Under the pieces are notes generated by a model. It was not told the origin of the DNA, did not search any database, and worked only from the letters and a program-made list of their open reading frames with translations. The translations under genes were made by a program, and so were the position numbers. From assembly GCA_903876885.1 (NCBI GenBank), contig CAIRBP010000103.1:1-38344 (forward strand): a DNA stretch of 38,344 nucleotides, in the 5' to 3' direction. Source of the DNA: an uncultured Burkholderiales bacterium (GTDB taxonomy: Bacteria > Pseudomonadota > Gammaproteobacteria > Burkholderiales > Burkholderiaceae_C). Each line of letters starts with the position of its first letter. Within the stretch, counting starts at the first letter, position 1. Of this stretch, positions 25,640 through 37,276 are shown piece after piece.

Positions 25640-26994
25640 GCCTTGATTTGAACAGCGTTTTATCTGGTTTTAGAGCGAGCGGGGATCAGACCTGCTTTCA
25701 CGGTCGTCACATAAAACCGCAGATCCTTGATGGACTGAACGGCATCAATTGGTCTTTAAAAGATTACGAGAGCAGAGGTGGATATCAAGCTTTAAGAAAG
25801 ATCTTAGGCAAAGACGGTGGTGAGGGACTGACTCAGGACCAAGTTATTGCAACTGTCAAGGAGTCTGGGCTCAGAGGACGCGGTGGCGCTGGTTTCCCAA
25901 CGGGGCTTAAATGGAGCTTTATGCCCCGTCAGTTCCCAGGTCAAAAATACTTGGTCTGTAACTCAGACGAAGGTGAGCCTGGGACCTGTAAAGACAGAGA
26001 CATCATGCAGTTCAATCCCCATGCTGTGATTGAAGGTATGGCTATTGCTGCTTTTGCGATGGGTATCTCAGTTGGCTACAACTACATTCACGGTGAAATC
26101 TTCCAAACTTATGAGCGTTTCGAAGAGGCCCTAGAGCAAGCACGTGCGGCTGGCTATTTGGGGAACGCTATTTTGGGAAGCTCATTTAACTTTCAACTGC
26201 ACGCGGCGCATGGTTTTGGCGCATACATCTGCGGCGAGGAGACAGCCTTGCTTGAGTCCTTAGAGGGTAAAAAAGGACAACCAAGATTTAAGCCGCCTTT
26301 TCCTGCAAGTTACGGCTTGTACGGTAAACCCACTACGATCAACAATACTGAAACCTTTGCTGCAGTACCCTGGATTATTCGTAATGGTGGTCAAGCTTAC
26401 CTAGAGTGCGGAAAACCAAACAACGGGGGCACTAAAATTTTCTCTGTAAGTGGAGATGTAGAGCGGCCCGGTAATTATGAAGTGCCAATGGGTACACCTT
26501 TCCCTGTGCTTTTAGAGCTTGCAGGAGGTGTAAAGGGCGGACGAGCTTTGAAGGCTGTGATTCCTGGGGGTTCCTCAGCTCCGGTCTTACCCGCTTCAAT
26601 AATGCAAGACATCACAATGGATTACGACAGCATCGCTAAGGCCGGTTCTATGCTCGGCTCAGGTGCAGTAATCGTTCTTGACGAAACTCGTTGCATGGTT
26701 AAGAGTCTACTCAGACTATCGTATTTTTATATGCACGAATCTTGTGGTCAATGTACTCCTTGCAGAGAGGGTACGGGTTGGCTTTGGAGAGTTGTTGACA
26801 GAATTGAAAAAGGCGAGGGTCGAGAAAGTGACCTGGCTTTGCTTGATAACGTTGCTGAAAATATTATGGGACGCACAATTTGTGCACTTGGGGATGCGGC
26901 GGCCATGCCCGTTCGGGGCATGATCAAGCATTTCCGTCACGAGTTCGAACATCACATCACGCACAAAACCTGTATGGTTCACGCGGCAGTTTGA
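25636..26994 (+). CDS. nuoF: NADH-quinone oxidoreductase subunit F
   Basis: The 51-kDa subunit that binds NADH, FMN and 4Fe-4S cluster N3, 452 residues. The FMN/NADH site is [16 protein letters not shown] (about 75-90) with [14 protein letters not shown] and [18 protein letters not shown]3 cysteines are in [12 protein letters not shown] and the later ICALGDAAA. It lies in the NADH-dehydrogenase module nuoE-F-G. Confidence 0.97.
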   Translation: MSLDLNSVLSGFRASGDQTCFHGRHIKPQILDGLNGINWSLKDYESRGGYQALRKILGKDGGEGLTQDQVIATVKESGLRGRGGAGFPTGLKWSFMPRQFPGQKYLVCNSDEGEPGTCKDRDIMQFNPHAVIEGMAIAAFAMGISVGYNYIHGEIFQTYERFEEALEQARAAGYLGNAILGSSFNFQLHAAHGFGAYICGEETALLESLEGKKGQPRFKPPFPASYGLYGKPTTINNTETFAAVPWIIRNGGQAYLECGKPNNGGTKIFSVSGDVERPGNYEVPMGTPFPVLLELAGGVKGGRALKAVIPGGSSAPVLPASIMQDITMDYDSIAKAGSMLGSGAVIVLDETRCMVKSLLRLSYFYMHESCGQCTPCREGTGWLWRVVDRIEKGEGRESDLALLDNVAENIMGRTICALGDAAAMPVRGMIKHFRHEFEHHITHKTCMVHAAV

Positions 26995-27010
26995 TCAGGA
27001 ATTAGCACAT

Positions 27011-29302
27011 ATGGTTGAATTAGAGATAGACGGCAAAAAAGTAGAGGTCCTTGAGGGCAGCATGGTTATGCACGCTGCTGAAAAATTAGGTACTTACATC
27101 CCTCATTTTTGCTATCACAAGAAACTCTCCATTGCGGCCAACTGCCGTATGTGTTTGGTTGATGTAGAAAAAGCTCCAAAAGCAATGCCCGCATGTGCCA
27201 CACCCGTCACTCAGGGCATGATCGTTAGAACCAAAACCGATAAAGCTACAAAAGCTCAAAAGTCGGTGATGGAGTTTTTACTTATCAATCATCCTCTTGA
27301 TTGTCCAATCTGTGATCAAGGTGGAGAATGTCAACTGCAGGACTTGGCAGTTGGATATGGATCTAGCTCCTCTCGTTACGAAGAGGAAAAGCGTGTTGTA
27401 TTTCATAAGGACATTGGCCCTTTGATTAGCATGCAAGAGATGAGTCGATGCATTCACTGCACTCGCTGCGTTCGGTTTGGACAGGAAATAGCGGGTCAGA
27501 TGGAACTTGGTATGTCTAACCGCGGAGAACACTCTGAGATTGAAGCGTTTCTTGGTGACACCGTAGACTCAGAGCTCTCTGGCAATATGATTGATGTGTG
27601 TCCTGTTGGGGCGTTAACTAGCAAGCCGTTCAGATACCAAGCTCGCACGTGGGAGTTGTCTCGTCGTAAAACAATTAGCCCTCACGACTCAACGGGTGCT
27701 AATTTGATTGCGCAGGTAAAAAATAATCAAGTACTGCGAGTTGTTCCACTGGAGAATGAAGCGATCAACGAGTGCTGGATTGCTGATAGGGACCGTTTCT
27801 CTTATGAGGCTCTCAGTAGCAATCAACGATTAACTGCGCCGATGATTAAACAAGATAATGTATGGCGCTCTGTCGATTGGCAAACTGCCCTTGAGTACAT
27901 TGCCCACGGTGTAAAGCATATACAAAAAGAACACGGTCAACAAAGCATTGGACTACTGGCAAGCCCACACAGCACCCTGGAGGAGTTGTACCTTGGCTCA
28001 AAACTTATTCGTGCGTTAGGCTCTGAGAGCGTAGACGCAAGACTCAGATTCCGAGACTTCAGCGAAGATAAAGAGCGCGGGGCAATCCCTAAAGCCCATT
28101 GGCTTGGAAGATCCATTGAATCCTTGTCTCAACTCCAACGAGTTTTAGTTGTGGGTTCGAATTTACGAAAAGACCATCCTCTGCTTGCGCAGCGTATTCG
28201 TCAAGCCGCAAGAAGGGGTGCGCAAGTTAACGCATTAAACGCTCATCAAAAAGACTGGGCGATGGCTGTTAAGAATGTTTTCACAGCAAACGCATCCCAC
28301 TGGGTTGCTGCGTTAGCGTTAATCGCCGAGAGCGTTGCTAAAGCCAAAGGTGTCCAATCTCCTGTCTCTGTATTAAACGCCTCGAACGTTATGAATGAGT
28401 TGCTGAGTGCTAATCCTCAAGCACTCATTCAAGCAACTCATATCGCTGAGTCCTTGATGGGAGGTGAGCAAAAGGCATTGCTACTGGGTAACGCTTGCGC
28501 CCATCACCCTCGTGCAACAAGTCTCCTCGCTATTGCTAATTGGATAGGTGAACAAACCGGATCAACTGTCGGATTTTTGTCCGAGGCAGCAAATACTGTT
28601 GGGGCCCAACTCGTTGGAGCAATGCCAAACGGCTCAGGCTTGAATGCGCGCTCTATGGTTGAGTCTGAGAAAGTCAAGGCGCTTTTCATACTTGGTGCTG
28701 AGCCCCAGTTTGACTGTGCAGATGGTGATCATTGCATTCAGCATTTAGCGTCAAAAGACATGGTTGTTACTTTGAGCGCCTTTAAGGTGAACACAGAATT
28801 TAGCGATGTGTTGCTACCGATTGCGCCTTTCTCTGAAACTCCTGGAACATTTGTCAACACGGAAGGCCGAGCACAAAGTTTCCACGCTGTAGTGAGACCT
28901 TTAGGCGAAACAAGGCCCGCATGGAAGGTAATACGCGTCTTAGCTAACTTATTTGATCTCAATGGCTTTGAATACGAGACGATTGAGGAACTTAGAGAGG
29001 ATGCACTTCCCAAAGATTTTTCATCTCAACTGGACAATTCAAGCACAAAAAATATGTCTAACATCGATGTCAGCGCTTGTCAGGGCATCACAGAAGAAGA
29101 TTTAACTGTTGGTATTTACGGTTTGGATTCTTTGGTGAGACGCTCTCATGCATTACAGCATACCGTAGACGCTCAACTCGATCCTATGGCCAAAGCCTAT
29201 GCACCTTTTGTCGATCACTCAAGCCATCATGAAATTCTTGAAAGCTTAGTTCACACAGGCTCGGTGAAAAACGCAAGTAAAGAGGTCAATACTCATGTTT
29301 GA
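27011..29302 (+). CDS. nuoG: NADH-quinone oxidoreductase subunit G
   Basis: The 75-kDa subunit, 763 residues. An N-terminal 2Fe-2S ferredoxin domain has [15 protein letters not shown] and PAC, followed by [18 protein letters not shown] and [11 protein letters not shown] for N5/N4, then a molybdopterin-oxidoreductase-like domain without a functional cofactor site. After [20 protein letters not shown] there are no clustered cysteines, so the extra N7 cluster of E. coli is absent, as in mitochondria-like enzymes. The stop overlaps nuoH by 8 bp. Confidence 0.96.
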   Translation: MVELEIDGKKVEVLEGSMVMHAAEKLGTYIPHFCYHKKLSIAANCRMCLVDVEKAPKAMPACATPVTQGMIVRTKTDKATKAQKSVMEFLLINHPLDCPICDQGGECQLQDLAVGYGSSSSRYEEEKRVVFHKDIGPLISMQEMSRCIHCTRCVRFGQEIAGQMELGMSNRGEHSEIEAFLGDTVDSELSGNMIDVCPVGALTSKPFRYQARTWELSRRKTISPHDSTGANLIAQVKNNQVLRVVPLENEAINECWIADRDRFSYEALSSNQRLTAPMIKQDNVWRSVDWQTALEYIAHGVKHIQKEHGQQSIGLLASPHSTLEELYLGSKLIRALGSESVDARLRFRDFSEDKERGAIPKAHWLGRSIESLSQLQRVLVVGSNLRKDHPLLAQRIRQAARRGAQVNALNAHQKDWAMAVKNVFTANASHWVAALALIAESVAKAKGVQSPVSVLNASNVMNELLSANPQALIQATHIAESLMGGEQKALLLGNACAHHPRATSLLAIANWIGEQTGSTVGFLSEAANTVGAQLVGAMPNGSGLNARSMVESEKVKALFILGAEPQFDCADGDHCIQHLASKDMVVTLSAFKVNTEFSDVLLPIAPFSETPGTFVNTEGRAQSFHAVVRPLGETRPAWKVIRVLANLFDLNGFEYETIEELREDALPKDFSSQLDNSSTKNMSNIDVSACQGITEEDLTVGIYGLDSLVRRSHALQHTVDAQLDPMAKAYAPFVDHSSHHEILESLVHTGSVKNASKEVNTHV

Positions 29303-30377
29303 CACTCTTTATCTTTTTGGACTAGGACTCAGCAATTACGCTTTGTGGACCGGTGTTGCTTGGCCTGTTATCTGGGCGCTGATCAAAATCATTGCTGTTT
29401 TATTACCGTTATTGTTGAGCGTGGCTTATCTCACTTTATGGGAAAGAAGGGCTATTGGCTTCACACAGATCCGCTTAGGTCCTAACCGTACAGGTCCTTT
29501 TGGATTGTTACAGCCCATCGCAGATGCTCTCAAATTATTAACAAAAGAAATCATTCTTCCGACCAAAGCAGATAACAAATTATTCTTTCTTGGACCAGTG
29601 ATGACTATCATGCCTGCGCTTGCTGCTTGGGCGGTGATCCCCTTTGGACCAGAGGTGGTGTTGTCAAACATTAACGCGGGCCTACTTTTTTTAATGGCCA
29701 TCACCTCCTTGGAAGTTTACGGAGTCATCATTGCAGGATGGTCCTCCAACTCAAAGTATGCTTTCTTAGGTGCAATGCGTGCATCAGCGCAAATGGTTAG
29801 TTACGAGATTGCAATGGGCTTTTGTTTGGTCATTATCCTGATGGTTTCAGGAACTCTCAATATGGCACAAATTGTTTTAGCTCAAAACAAAGGAACATTT
29901 GCCAGCATGGGTATTAATTTCCTATCTTGGAATTGGTTGCCCTTGTTACCTATTTTTGTGGTTTATTTTATTGCTGGTCTTGCTGAGACAAATCGCCACC
30001 CATTTGATGTAGTCGAGGGTGAGTCTGAGATTGTTGCTGGGCATATGATTGAATATTCCGGTATGTCGTTTGCAATGTTCTTTTTGGCTGAATACGCCAA
30101 CATGATATTGATCGCTATTACTAGCGTTGTAATGTTCTTGGGTGGATGGTTGCCACCCATAGATAACGAAGTATTTAATGCAGTCCCAGGTGGATTTTGG
30201 TTATTTATTAAAACCTTTGTAATGGTCACTATGTTTTTGTGGGTGAGGGCAACTTTCCCGCGTTACCGCTACGACCAAATTATGCGGTTGGGCTGGAAAA
30301 TCTTTATCCCTATTACTTTGATTTGGTTAATCGTAGTGGGACTATGGATTGTTAGTCCTTGGAATATCTGGAAATAA
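29295..30377 (+). CDS. nuoH: NADH-quinone oxidoreductase subunit H
   Basis: The membrane subunit linking the peripheral arm to the proton pumps and lining the quinone entry, 360 residues, about eight to nine spans. [20 protein letters not shown] lies near 50-69, [34 protein letters not shown] in the middle and [20 protein letters not shown] in the third loop, all intact. Confidence 0.97.
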   Translation: MFDTLYLFGLGLSNYALWTGVAWPVIWALIKIIAVLLPLLLSVAYLTLWERRAIGFTQIRLGPNRTGPFGLLQPIADALKLLTKEIILPTKADNKLFFLGPVMTIMPALAAWAVIPFGPEVVLSNINAGLLFLMAITSLEVYGVIIAGWSSNSKYAFLGAMRASAQMVSYEIAMGFCLVIILMVSGTLNMAQIVLAQNKGTFASMGINFLSWNWLPLLPIFVVYFIAGLAETNRHPFDVVEGESEIVAGHMIEYSGMSFAMFFLAEYANMILIAITSVVMFLGGWLPPIDNEVFNAVPGGFWLFIKTFVMVTMFLWVRATFPRYRYDQIMRLGWKIFIPITLIWLIVVGLWIVSPWNIWK

Positions 30378-30390
30378 TGGGAATAAATTA

Positions 30391-30954
30391 ATGACAACAT
30401 TGTCCAATCCCAGTGCTAGTTTGCACGCACCGTCTAATCGCTTCCCACTTGAGGGGGGTGAGAGTGCATTTTCGTGGAAAGACTTTTTATCTAGTTTCCT
30501 ATTGGTAGAGCTTTTTAAAGGAATGGCTTTAACTGGTAAGTATATGTTTGCACGCAAGGTAACGATTCAGTTCCCCGAAGAGCGAACACCTCAAAGTCCC
30601 CGCTTCAGAGGTTTACACGCTCTGCGTAGGTATGAGAATGGTGAGGAGCGCTGCATTGCATGCAAACTTTGTGAAGCCGTTTGTCCAGCTCTCGCGATTA
30701 CGATTGAGTCAGATGTGAGAGCGGACGGCTCACGCAGAACAAGCCGATACGATATAGATTTAACTAAATGTATTTTTTGCGGATTTTGCGAAGAAAGTTG
30801 TCCGGTTGACTCAATTGTTGAAACACACATTTTTGAGTACCACGGCGAAAAGCGTGGAGATTTGTACTTTACAAAAGATATGCTTTTGGCGGTTGGGGAT
30901 AGATACGAAAAACAAATAGCCGCCAACAAAGCGGCAGATGCGGTTTATAGATAA
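30391..30954 (+). CDS. nuoI: NADH-quinone oxidoreductase subunit I
   Basis: The 23-kDa subunit with two 4Fe-4S clusters (N6a, N6b), 187 residues. Ligands are in [12 protein letters not shown] and [12 protein letters not shown]. The start is ATG 30391, 13 bp after nuoH with GGGA upstream. An earlier in-frame start inside nuoH (30349) is unlikely. The N-terminus carries about 25 extra residues rich in Ser/Pro before the usual amphipathic helix. The betaproteobacterial proteins I recall are near 163 residues. Confidence 0.95.
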   Translation: MTTLSNPSASLHAPSNRFPLEGGESAFSWKDFLSSFLLVELFKGMALTGKYMFARKVTIQFPEERTPQSPRFRGLHALRRYENGEERCIACKLCEAVCPALAITIESDVRADGSRRTSRYDIDLTKCIFCGFCEESCPVDSIVETHIFEYHGEKRGDLYFTKDMLLAVGDRYEKQIAANKAADAVYR

Positions 30955-30981
30955 ACGCTGATTACAAAAAAAAGTCAAAAC

Positions 30982-31671
30982 ATGGATATCCGTTCAGCTC
31001 TTTTCTACATATTTTCAAGCATATTGCTTTTTTCAGCGTTTCGCGTGATCACTGTTCGCAATACAGTGCATGCGTCGCTTTTTTTAGTTTTAGCTTTCTT
31101 TCAAGCCTCAGGTTTGTGGATGCTCTTAGAAGCTGAGTTTTTGTCTATCACGCTAGTACTTGTGTATGTCGGTGCAGTGATGGTTTTATTTCTATTTGTT
31201 GTGATGATGTTAGATGTGAGTGTCGATGCAATTCGCGTCGGCTTTTGGAAGCATTTCCCGTTAGCCGCCTCTTTGGGGGCAGTTGTCTCCCTAGAGCTCG
31301 CTGGTGTATTGATGGGTGGTTTTAGAGTCAGTGTTGTTAGACCCATGGTGCTTCCTGAGGGCTTGCCCGCACCTCAAGGAATTGAGGGACTGAGCAATAC
31401 AAAAGCGCTTGGTATTTTGCTTTACAGCAATTATTTATTTCCTGTGGAAATTGCTGCAGTCATTTTGCTAGTTGCAATTGTTGCAGCTATTGCCCTCACT
31501 CTTCGCAAGAGAAAAGACAGCAAATATCAAAATCCTGGTGAGCAAATCAAAGTTAAATCCACTGATCGCTTGCAAATTGTGAAGATGGCTGCAGTGATAG
31601 ATGCGCCCAGTCTACCTAAAGAATCGCACGGGGCTGAGGGCGGCTTAGCAGCGGAGGGTCCCAAATCATGA
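30982..31671 (+). CDS. nuoJ: NADH-quinone oxidoreductase subunit J
   Basis: A membrane subunit of 229 residues with five spans. [33 protein letters not shown] and the conserved [20 protein letters not shown] (pi-bulge helix region) mark the family. A hydrophilic tail of about 50 residues follows the last span. The stop overlaps the nuoK start by 4 bp. Confidence 0.95.
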   Translation: MDIRSALFYIFSSILLFSAFRVITVRNTVHASLFLVLAFFQASGLWMLLEAEFLSITLVLVYVGAVMVLFLFVVMMLDVSVDAIRVGFWKHFPLAASLGAVVSLELAGVLMGGFRVSVVRPMVLPEGLPAPQGIEGLSNTKALGILLYSNYLFPVEIAAVILLVAIVAAIALTLRKRKDSKYQNPGEQIKVKSTDRLQIVKMAAVIDAPSLPKESHGAEGGLAAEGPKS

Positions 31672-31976
31672 ACGTTACACTCGCCCATTATTTAACGCTT
31701 GGATCGATGCTTTTCGCATTGTCAATCGTTGGTATTTTTTTGAACCGCAAAAACCTGATCGTTATTTTGATGGCAATTGAACTCGAATTGTTATCTGTAA
31801 ATATGAATTTCGTGGCTTTTTCTCATTATTTGGGTGATATGCAAGGCCAGCTTTTTGTATTCTTTATTTTGACTGTTGCTGCTGCCGAGTCTGCGATAGG
31901 TTTAGCAATTTTGGTGCTTTTGTTTAGAAATCGTTCAAACATAAGCATTGATTCACTCGATTCTTTGAAGGGTTAA
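31668..31976 (+). CDS. nuoK: NADH-quinone oxidoreductase subunit K
   Basis: A small proton-channel subunit, 102 residues, three spans. [43 protein letters not shown] contains the conserved membrane Glu of helix 2 (MAIELELL), and a second Glu lies in [11 protein letters not shown]. Length is normal. Confidence 0.96.
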   Translation: MNVTLAHYLTLGSMLFALSIVGIFLNRKNLIVILMAIELELLSVNMNFVAFSHYLGDMQGQLFVFFILTVAAAESAIGLAILVLLFRNRSNISIDSLDSLKG

Positions 31977-31977
31977 C

Positions 31978-32025
31978 GGAGTAAAACAGAGTTAGGAATA
32001 CTCAAAACCCACGTTACTCCTTTAA
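31978..32025 (+). other. Inverted repeat between nuoK and nuoL
   Basis: GGAGTAA (31978-31984) pairs with TTACTCC (32014-32020), followed by TTTAAT, with GAGT/ACTC able to pair inside. It lies in the 86-bp gap between nuoK and nuoL and could be a partial terminator or processing site. Weak evidence. Confidence 0.3.
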
Positions 32026-32062
32026 TCCTTATTCACATTGATTAAATAGCACTGATCTTTAT

Positions 32063-34078
32063 ATGAGCCAATCACTTCAAGTCTCTACCCTACTGCTGGT
32101 TCCTATGGCACCACTTGTGGGAGCCGTGTTGGCAGGGATATTTGGTACCAAATTAGGTGGCAACTATCTAGGTAGAAGGGCCGTTCACAGCTTAACTATT
32201 TTGGGCGTTTTCATTGCTTTTGTCGTCTCTGCAATGACACTTAATTCAGTGATCGCAGACGGTGCTCACCTAAATGAGACCTTATATACGTGGATGATCG
32301 TTGGTTCATTAAAAATGCAGGTCGGCTTCTTAATTGATTCTTTAACCAGCATGATGATGTGTGTTGTAACTTTTGTATCTCTGATGGTTCATATCTACAC
32401 CATCGGTTATATGGAAGAAGACGAAGGCTACAACCGCTTTTTCTCCTACATCTCCCTCTTTACTTTCTCCATGTTGATGTTGGTAATGAGCAATAACTTG
32501 TTACAACTCTTTTTCGGATGGGAAGCGGTTGGTTTAGTATCTTATTTACTCATTGGATTTTGGTTTACTCGTCCAACTGCAGTCTTTGCAAATATGAAGG
32601 CTTTTTTGGTTAATAGAGTGGGTGACTTTGGCTTTATTTTAGGAATTGGACTGATAGCTGCTTTTGCGGGCACTCTTGATTATGCAGAGATCTTTCAAAA
32701 GACTCATGAGCTCACCAACTTGATTTTGCCGGGAACAGACTGGTCGTTGATCACTGTAATTTGTATTTGTCTGTTTATTGGCGCTATGGGCAAGAGTGCC
32801 CAGTTCCCTCTCCATGTTTGGTTACCAGATTCCATGGAAGGTCCAACACCGATCTCTGCTTTAATTCACGCTGCAACAATGGTGACAGCAGGAATTTTCA
32901 TGGTTGCCCGTATGTCTCCTCTTTTCGAGTGCTCTGATACAGCGCTTAGTGTCGTATTGATTATTGGATCAATCACTGCACTTTTTATGGGTTTCCTAGG
33001 CATTATTCAAAACGATATCAAACGAGTGGTTGCTTACTCCACCCTTTCTCAGTTGGGTTACATGACAGTTGCACTGGGCGTATCTGCCTACTCCGTAGCT
33101 GTGTTCCATTTGCTGACCCACGCTTTCTTTAAAGCGCTTTTGTTCTTAGGGGCTGGTTCGGTCATTATGGGTATGCATCACAACCAAGATATTCGTTGGA
33201 TGGGTGGAGTTAGAAAATACATGCCTATTACTTGGCTTACTTCATTGATCGGGTCCTTGGCTCTCATAGGAACCCCCTTCTTCTCAGGTTTTTATTCGAA
33301 AGATAGCATAATTGAGGCGGTTGGAGAGAGTCATTTATATGGCGCTGGATTTGCTTACTTTGCAGTTCTTGCTGGTGTTTTTGTTACTGCCTTTTACTCA
33401 TTCAGAATGTATTTCTTAGTCTTTCACGGCAAAGAACGTTACGATCAAAATCCAGATGCGCACCATGATCATGACCACGAACATGATTCACACCATGAGC
33501 CACATGAGTCCCCATGGGTCGTTACTTTGCCATTGGTACTCTTGGCTATCCCCTCAGTCGCCTTAGGATTTGTGGCAATCGGCCCTATGCTTTTCGGTGA
33601 CTTTTTTGGTGATGCGATTGTGATTAATGCGATGGCGCATCCCGCAATGAAAGAGTTGAGTGAGGCATTTGTTGGACCTGTCGAGATGGCTACTGAGGCT
33701 TTTACTTCACTGCCCTTTGGTTTGGCACTCTTTGGTGTAGTGTTGTCATACTACATGTACATGATCAATCCCGCATTGCCCACAGCTATTAAGCGATTTG
33801 CTCAACCACTTTATACAGTGCTCGAAAATAAGTATTACATGGACTGGTTCAATGAAAATGTGATTGCAAAAGCAACACGAGCACTTGGTACAGGGCTATG
33901 GAGGGGTGGAGATCAAAGCATTATTGATGGCTTCATAGTTAACGGCTCCTGGAAGCTAGTTGGTGCATGTGCAGCGGTTATTAGAAGATTCCAGTCTGGC
34001 TTTTTGTTTCATTACGCTTTGTCCATGATATTTGGTGTCTTTTTGTTGATGTCTTGGTTCTTATGGTTAAAGGTCTAG
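32063..34078 (+). CDS. nuoL: NADH-quinone oxidoreductase subunit L
   Basis: The distal antiporter-like proton pump subunit, 671 residues, about 16 spans with the long lateral helix at the C-terminal side. Conserved LFFGWEAVGLVSYLLIGFW carries the channel Glu, and GKSAQFPLHVWLPDSMEGPTPISALIHAATMVTAG the key Lys and His. A loop near residues 464-485 is His-rich (eight His in about 18 residues). No disruption is seen. Confidence 0.96.
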   Translation: MSQSLQVSTLLLVPMAPLVGAVLAGIFGTKLGGNYLGRRAVHSLTILGVFIAFVVSAMTLNSVIADGAHLNETLYTWMIVGSLKMQVGFLIDSLTSMMMCVVTFVSLMVHIYTIGYMEEDEGYNRFFSYISLFTFSMLMLVMSNNLLQLFFGWEAVGLVSYLLIGFWFTRPTAVFANMKAFLVNRVGDFGFILGIGLIAAFAGTLDYAEIFQKTHELTNLILPGTDWSLITVICICLFIGAMGKSAQFPLHVWLPDSMEGPTPISALIHAATMVTAGIFMVARMSPLFECSDTALSVVLIIGSITALFMGFLGIIQNDIKRVVAYSTLSQLGYMTVALGVSAYSVAVFHLLTHAFFKALLFLGAGSVIMGMHHNQDIRWMGGVRKYMPITWLTSLIGSLALIGTPFFSGFYSKDSIIEAVGESHLYGAGFAYFAVLAGVFVTAFYSFRMYFLVFHGKERYDQNPDAHHDHDHEHDSHHEPHESPWVVTLPLVLLAIPSVALGFVAIGPMLFGDFFGDAIVINAMAHPAMKELSEAFVGPVEMATEAFTSLPFGLALFGVVLSYYMYMINPALPTAIKRFAQPLYTVLENKYYMDWFNENVIAKATRALGTGLWRGGDQSIIDGFIVNGSWKLVGACAAVIRRFQSGFLFHYALSMIFGVFLLMSWFLWLKV

Positions 34079-34181
34079 CCTATTAACCAGTACAAGTCTA
34101 AAAAGCGATAAGAGAAATGAAGTCAGTATTTGTATTTATTTGTTCAGTTAGATATATAAACCAGTTGATTGCGAGTGCATT

Positions 34182-35663
34182 ATGGGATTGTTGAGCCTTT
34201 GTATTTGGGCGCCAATATGCTTTGGGATACTGTTGTTAGCCCTAGGACGGGACGAGCACGCCAACTCTGTTCGTTGGATTGCGCTCATTGGTTCCCTCTT
34301 CAGCCTCGCAGCTACGCTTGCGGTGTTCAACCGGTTTCAGTTGGGTACAGCGGATATGCAACTGGTTGAAAACATTTCTTGGATTGAGCGCTTTAATGTT
34401 TTTTATCACCTCGGTGTAGACGGTATATCCATAGCCTTTGTTGTGCTTACAGCTTTTATTACCGTGATTGTTGTCTTGGCGGGTTGGGAGGTAATAACTG
34501 AGCGAGTAAATCAGTACATGGGTGCGTTTCTCGTTTTAAGCGGTGTAATGACAGGCGTATTTTGCGCGCTTGATGGGATGCTCTTTTATGTGTTTTTTGA
34601 AGCCACGCTAATTCCAATGTATTTGATTATTGGCGTATGGGGCGGGCCTAATAAGATCTACGCGGCTTTTAAGTTCTTCTTATATACGTTACTCGGCTCT
34701 TTGTTTATGCTTGTCGCATTGATTTACCTCTACGCAAATTCAGGTGGAAGTTTTGATTTGCAAGAATGGTACAAATTGCCTTTAAGCGGATTTGTACAGA
34801 CGATGCTTTTCTTTGCTTTCTTTGCAGCCTTTGCTGTGAAAGTACCAATGTGGCCTGTTCATACTTGGTTGCCAGATGTACACGTTGAGGCACCTACAGG
34901 AGGCTCAGCAGTACTAGCAGCTATCATGCTTAAGCTTGGGGCTTACGGTTTTCTTCGCTTTTCTTTGCCCATACTTCCAGATGCGTCTCATCAGTGGGCA
35001 TGGCTGATGATTGGCTTATCTATTACTGCGGTTGTTTATGTTGGTCTCGTTGCGATAGTTCAACAAGACATGAAGAAGCTTGTCGCTTACTCCTCTGTTG
35101 CTCACATGGGATTTGTAACTTTGGGTTTCTTTATCTTCAGTGATCTCGGTATCAGCGGGGGTATTGTTCAAATGGTTGCGCACGGGTTTGTGTCTGCAGC
35201 GATGTTCCTTTGTATCGGAGTGTTATACGACCGCGTCCACTCCAGACAAATCTCTAGTTACGGTGGAGTTGCCACTACCGCCCCTAAATTTGTCGCGTTC
35301 GCCGTCTTGTTCGCGATGTCTAACAGCGGGTTGCCTGGAACAGCTGGTTTTGTGGGTGAATGGATGGTGATTCTTGCAGCTGTTAAATTTAATTTTGTTC
35401 TTGGCTTGCTTGCAGCAACTGCCCTTATTTTGGGGGCTGCTTACTCGCTTTGGATGGTCAAACGGGTTTACTTTGGTCCCATTGCAAACGATGATGTGCG
35501 CGATCTAAAAGATATTAACTCTCGCGAGTTCTTGGTCCTTGCGCTGTTGGCAGTCTCAGTTCTTGCGATGGGTATTAATCCCAAGCCCCTTACAGATGTA
35601 ATGGGCCCTTCAGTTGCAAACTTGCTGGAGCAGGTTTCCCAGTCTAAATTGCCTAATCTTTAA
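34182..35663 (+). CDS. nuoM: NADH-quinone oxidoreductase subunit M
   Basis: The middle antiporter-like proton pump subunit, 493 residues, about 14 spans. FYVFFEATLIPMYLIIGVWGG holds the conserved Glu, and KVPMWPVHTWLPDVHVEAPTGGSAVLAAIMLKLGAYG the channel Lys and His. The 103-bp gap to nuoL shows no gene. The start has only a weak GAG upstream. Confidence 0.96.
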   Translation: MGLLSLCIWAPICFGILLLALGRDEHANSVRWIALIGSLFSLAATLAVFNRFQLGTADMQLVENISWIERFNVFYHLGVDGISIAFVVLTAFITVIVVLAGWEVITERVNQYMGAFLVLSGVMTGVFCALDGMLFYVFFEATLIPMYLIIGVWGGPNKIYAAFKFFLYTLLGSLFMLVALIYLYANSGGSFDLQEWYKLPLSGFVQTMLFFAFFAAFAVKVPMWPVHTWLPDVHVEAPTGGSAVLAAIMLKLGAYGFLRFSLPILPDASHQWAWLMIGLSITAVVYVGLVAIVQQDMKKLVAYSSVAHMGFVTLGFFIFSDLGISGGIVQMVAHGFVSAAMFLCIGVLYDRVHSRQISSYGGVATTAPKFVAFAVLFAMSNSGLPGTAGFVGEWMVILAAVKFNFVLGLLAATALILGAAYSLWMVKRVYFGPIANDDVRDLKDINSREFLVLALLAVSVLAMGINPKPLTDVMGPSVANLLEQVSQSKLPNL

Positions 35664-35705
35664 AACTTTAAAGACACCAGATACTCCTAATGCGGATGAT
35701 AAAAA

Positions 35706-37202
35706 ATGACTGAATCCTTTAACTGGGCCATAATTTACCCAGAGATCTTGTTACTGCTAATGGCCTGTGTTATCTCATTGGCGGATTTAAGTATTGATTC
35801 CAGTAAGAGTCCGACTCGTACTCTGACCTATGTTTTATCCTTACTCACACTCGGTGTTGTCGCCTTTCTAGCTGCAATAAACGCGATGAGTGATGAGCTG
35901 AGTTTTGGTTTTAATAATATGGTCGTTTATGACCCATTAGGTAACTGGCTCAAATGCTTTGCCAGTATCGCGATGATGGTGACTTTTGTCTACGGCAGAC
36001 CTTACTGCGCAGACAGAGGGATGCTTAACGGGGGCGAGTACTTTATATTGAGTCTTTTTGCGATGCTAGGGATCTTTGTCATGATCTCAAGCAATAATTT
36101 TCTACTCGTTTACCTTGGTCTTGAGCTGACAACACTTGCATCTTATGCTTTAGTTGCTTTAAGAAGAGACAACGGCATAGCGACAGAGGCTGCAATCAAG
36201 TACTTCGTCCTTGGCGCTATGGCCAGCGGATTTTTGTTGTACGGAATGTCTATGCTTTACGGCGCGACCGGGTCACTGGACATAACGAACGTATTTAAAG
36301 CGATCATGACTGGGCAGATCAAGCACCAAGTGCTTTTGCTTGGTGTGGTTTTCTCTGTTTGCGGACTTGGTTTCAAATTAGGCGCAGTTCCGTTCCACAT
36401 GTGGGTGCCTGATGTCTATCAAGGCGCGCCCACTAGTGTCACGCTACTTATCGCAGGCGCTCCTAAGTTAGCCGCCTTTGCTATTGTGATTCGTTTACTC
36501 GTAGACGGGTTAATGCCTCTTGCCTTGGACTGGCAACAAATGCTAATGGTGCTGAGTATCTGCTCTTTGCTAATTGGCAATTTCGCTGCAATCATGCAGA
36601 CTAATTTGAAGAGAATGCTTGCTTATTCAACTATCTCTCATATGGGTTTTATGCTCATCGGTATGTTCAGCGGCGTAGTTGAGAGCAGCACTGCTGGAGC
36701 AGCGAATGCGTATAGCTCCTCTATGTTCTACATCATCACCTACGTACTTACAACTCTCGCAACGTTTGGAATCATCATGCTTTTGTCACGCGAGGGCTTT
36801 GAAAGCGAAGAGATTGTTGATCTTGCAGGACTCAATGAGCGCAGTCCGCTTTACGCTGGTGTTATGACAGTTTGTTTGTTCTCATTAGCGGGTGTGCCGC
36901 CTTTGGTTGGGTTTTACGCAAAGCTAGCGGTATTACAGTCTTTAGTAGCATCTGGTCTACCTGGTGGTTTGGGGATCGCTATTTTTGCAGTGATGATGTC
37001 TTTGATTGGTGCTTTTTATTACCTTCGGGTTATCAAGGTTATGTATTTTGATGCGCCGCTAACAGCCACTGTTGTAACGGCTACGCTTGATGTTCGTCTC
37101 GTATTGTCTTTAAACGCTGTTGTCGTATTGGCGCTTGGCCTTATGCCCCAAGGTTTAATGAATCTTTGTTCAAATGCTATTTTGCGTTCGCTTGGCAATT
37201 AA
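35706..37202 (+). CDS. nuoN: NADH-quinone oxidoreductase subunit N
   Basis: The third antiporter-like subunit, 498 residues, about 14 spans. LGLELTTLASYALVALRRDN carries the conserved Glu, FKLGAVPFHMWVPDVYQGAPTSVTLLIAGAPKLAAFA the channel Lys and His. Last gene of the operon. The 74-bp gap to the Nudix gene has no obvious strong terminator, so readthrough is possible. Confidence 0.96.
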   Translation: MTESFNWAIIYPEILLLLMACVISLADLSIDSSKSPTRTLTYVLSLLTLGVVAFLAAINAMSDELSFGFNNMVVYDPLGNWLKCFASIAMMVTFVYGRPYCADRGMLNGGEYFILSLFAMLGIFVMISSNNFLLVYLGLELTTLASYALVALRRDNGIATEAAIKYFVLGAMASGFLLYGMSMLYGATGSLDITNVFKAIMTGQIKHQVLLLGVVFSVCGLGFKLGAVPFHMWVPDVYQGAPTSVTLLIAGAPKLAAFAIVIRLLVDGLMPLALDWQQMLMVLSICSLLIGNFAAIMQTNLKRMLAYSTISHMGFMLIGMFSGVVESSTAGAANAYSSSMFYIITYVLTTLATFGIIMLLSREGFESEEIVDLAGLNERSPLYAGVMTVCLFSLAGVPPLVGFYAKLAVLQSLVASGLPGGLGIAIFAVMMSLIGAFYYLRVIKVMYFDAPLTATVVTATLDVRLVLSLNAVVVLALGLMPQGLMNLCSNAILRSLGN

Positions 37203-37276
37203 TTGGCTCAAGATTTGTAAGTCTAAGATAGTTAAAGTAATAGCTATCTGGTCAAACTTCGATTTCAGCTACTAAT

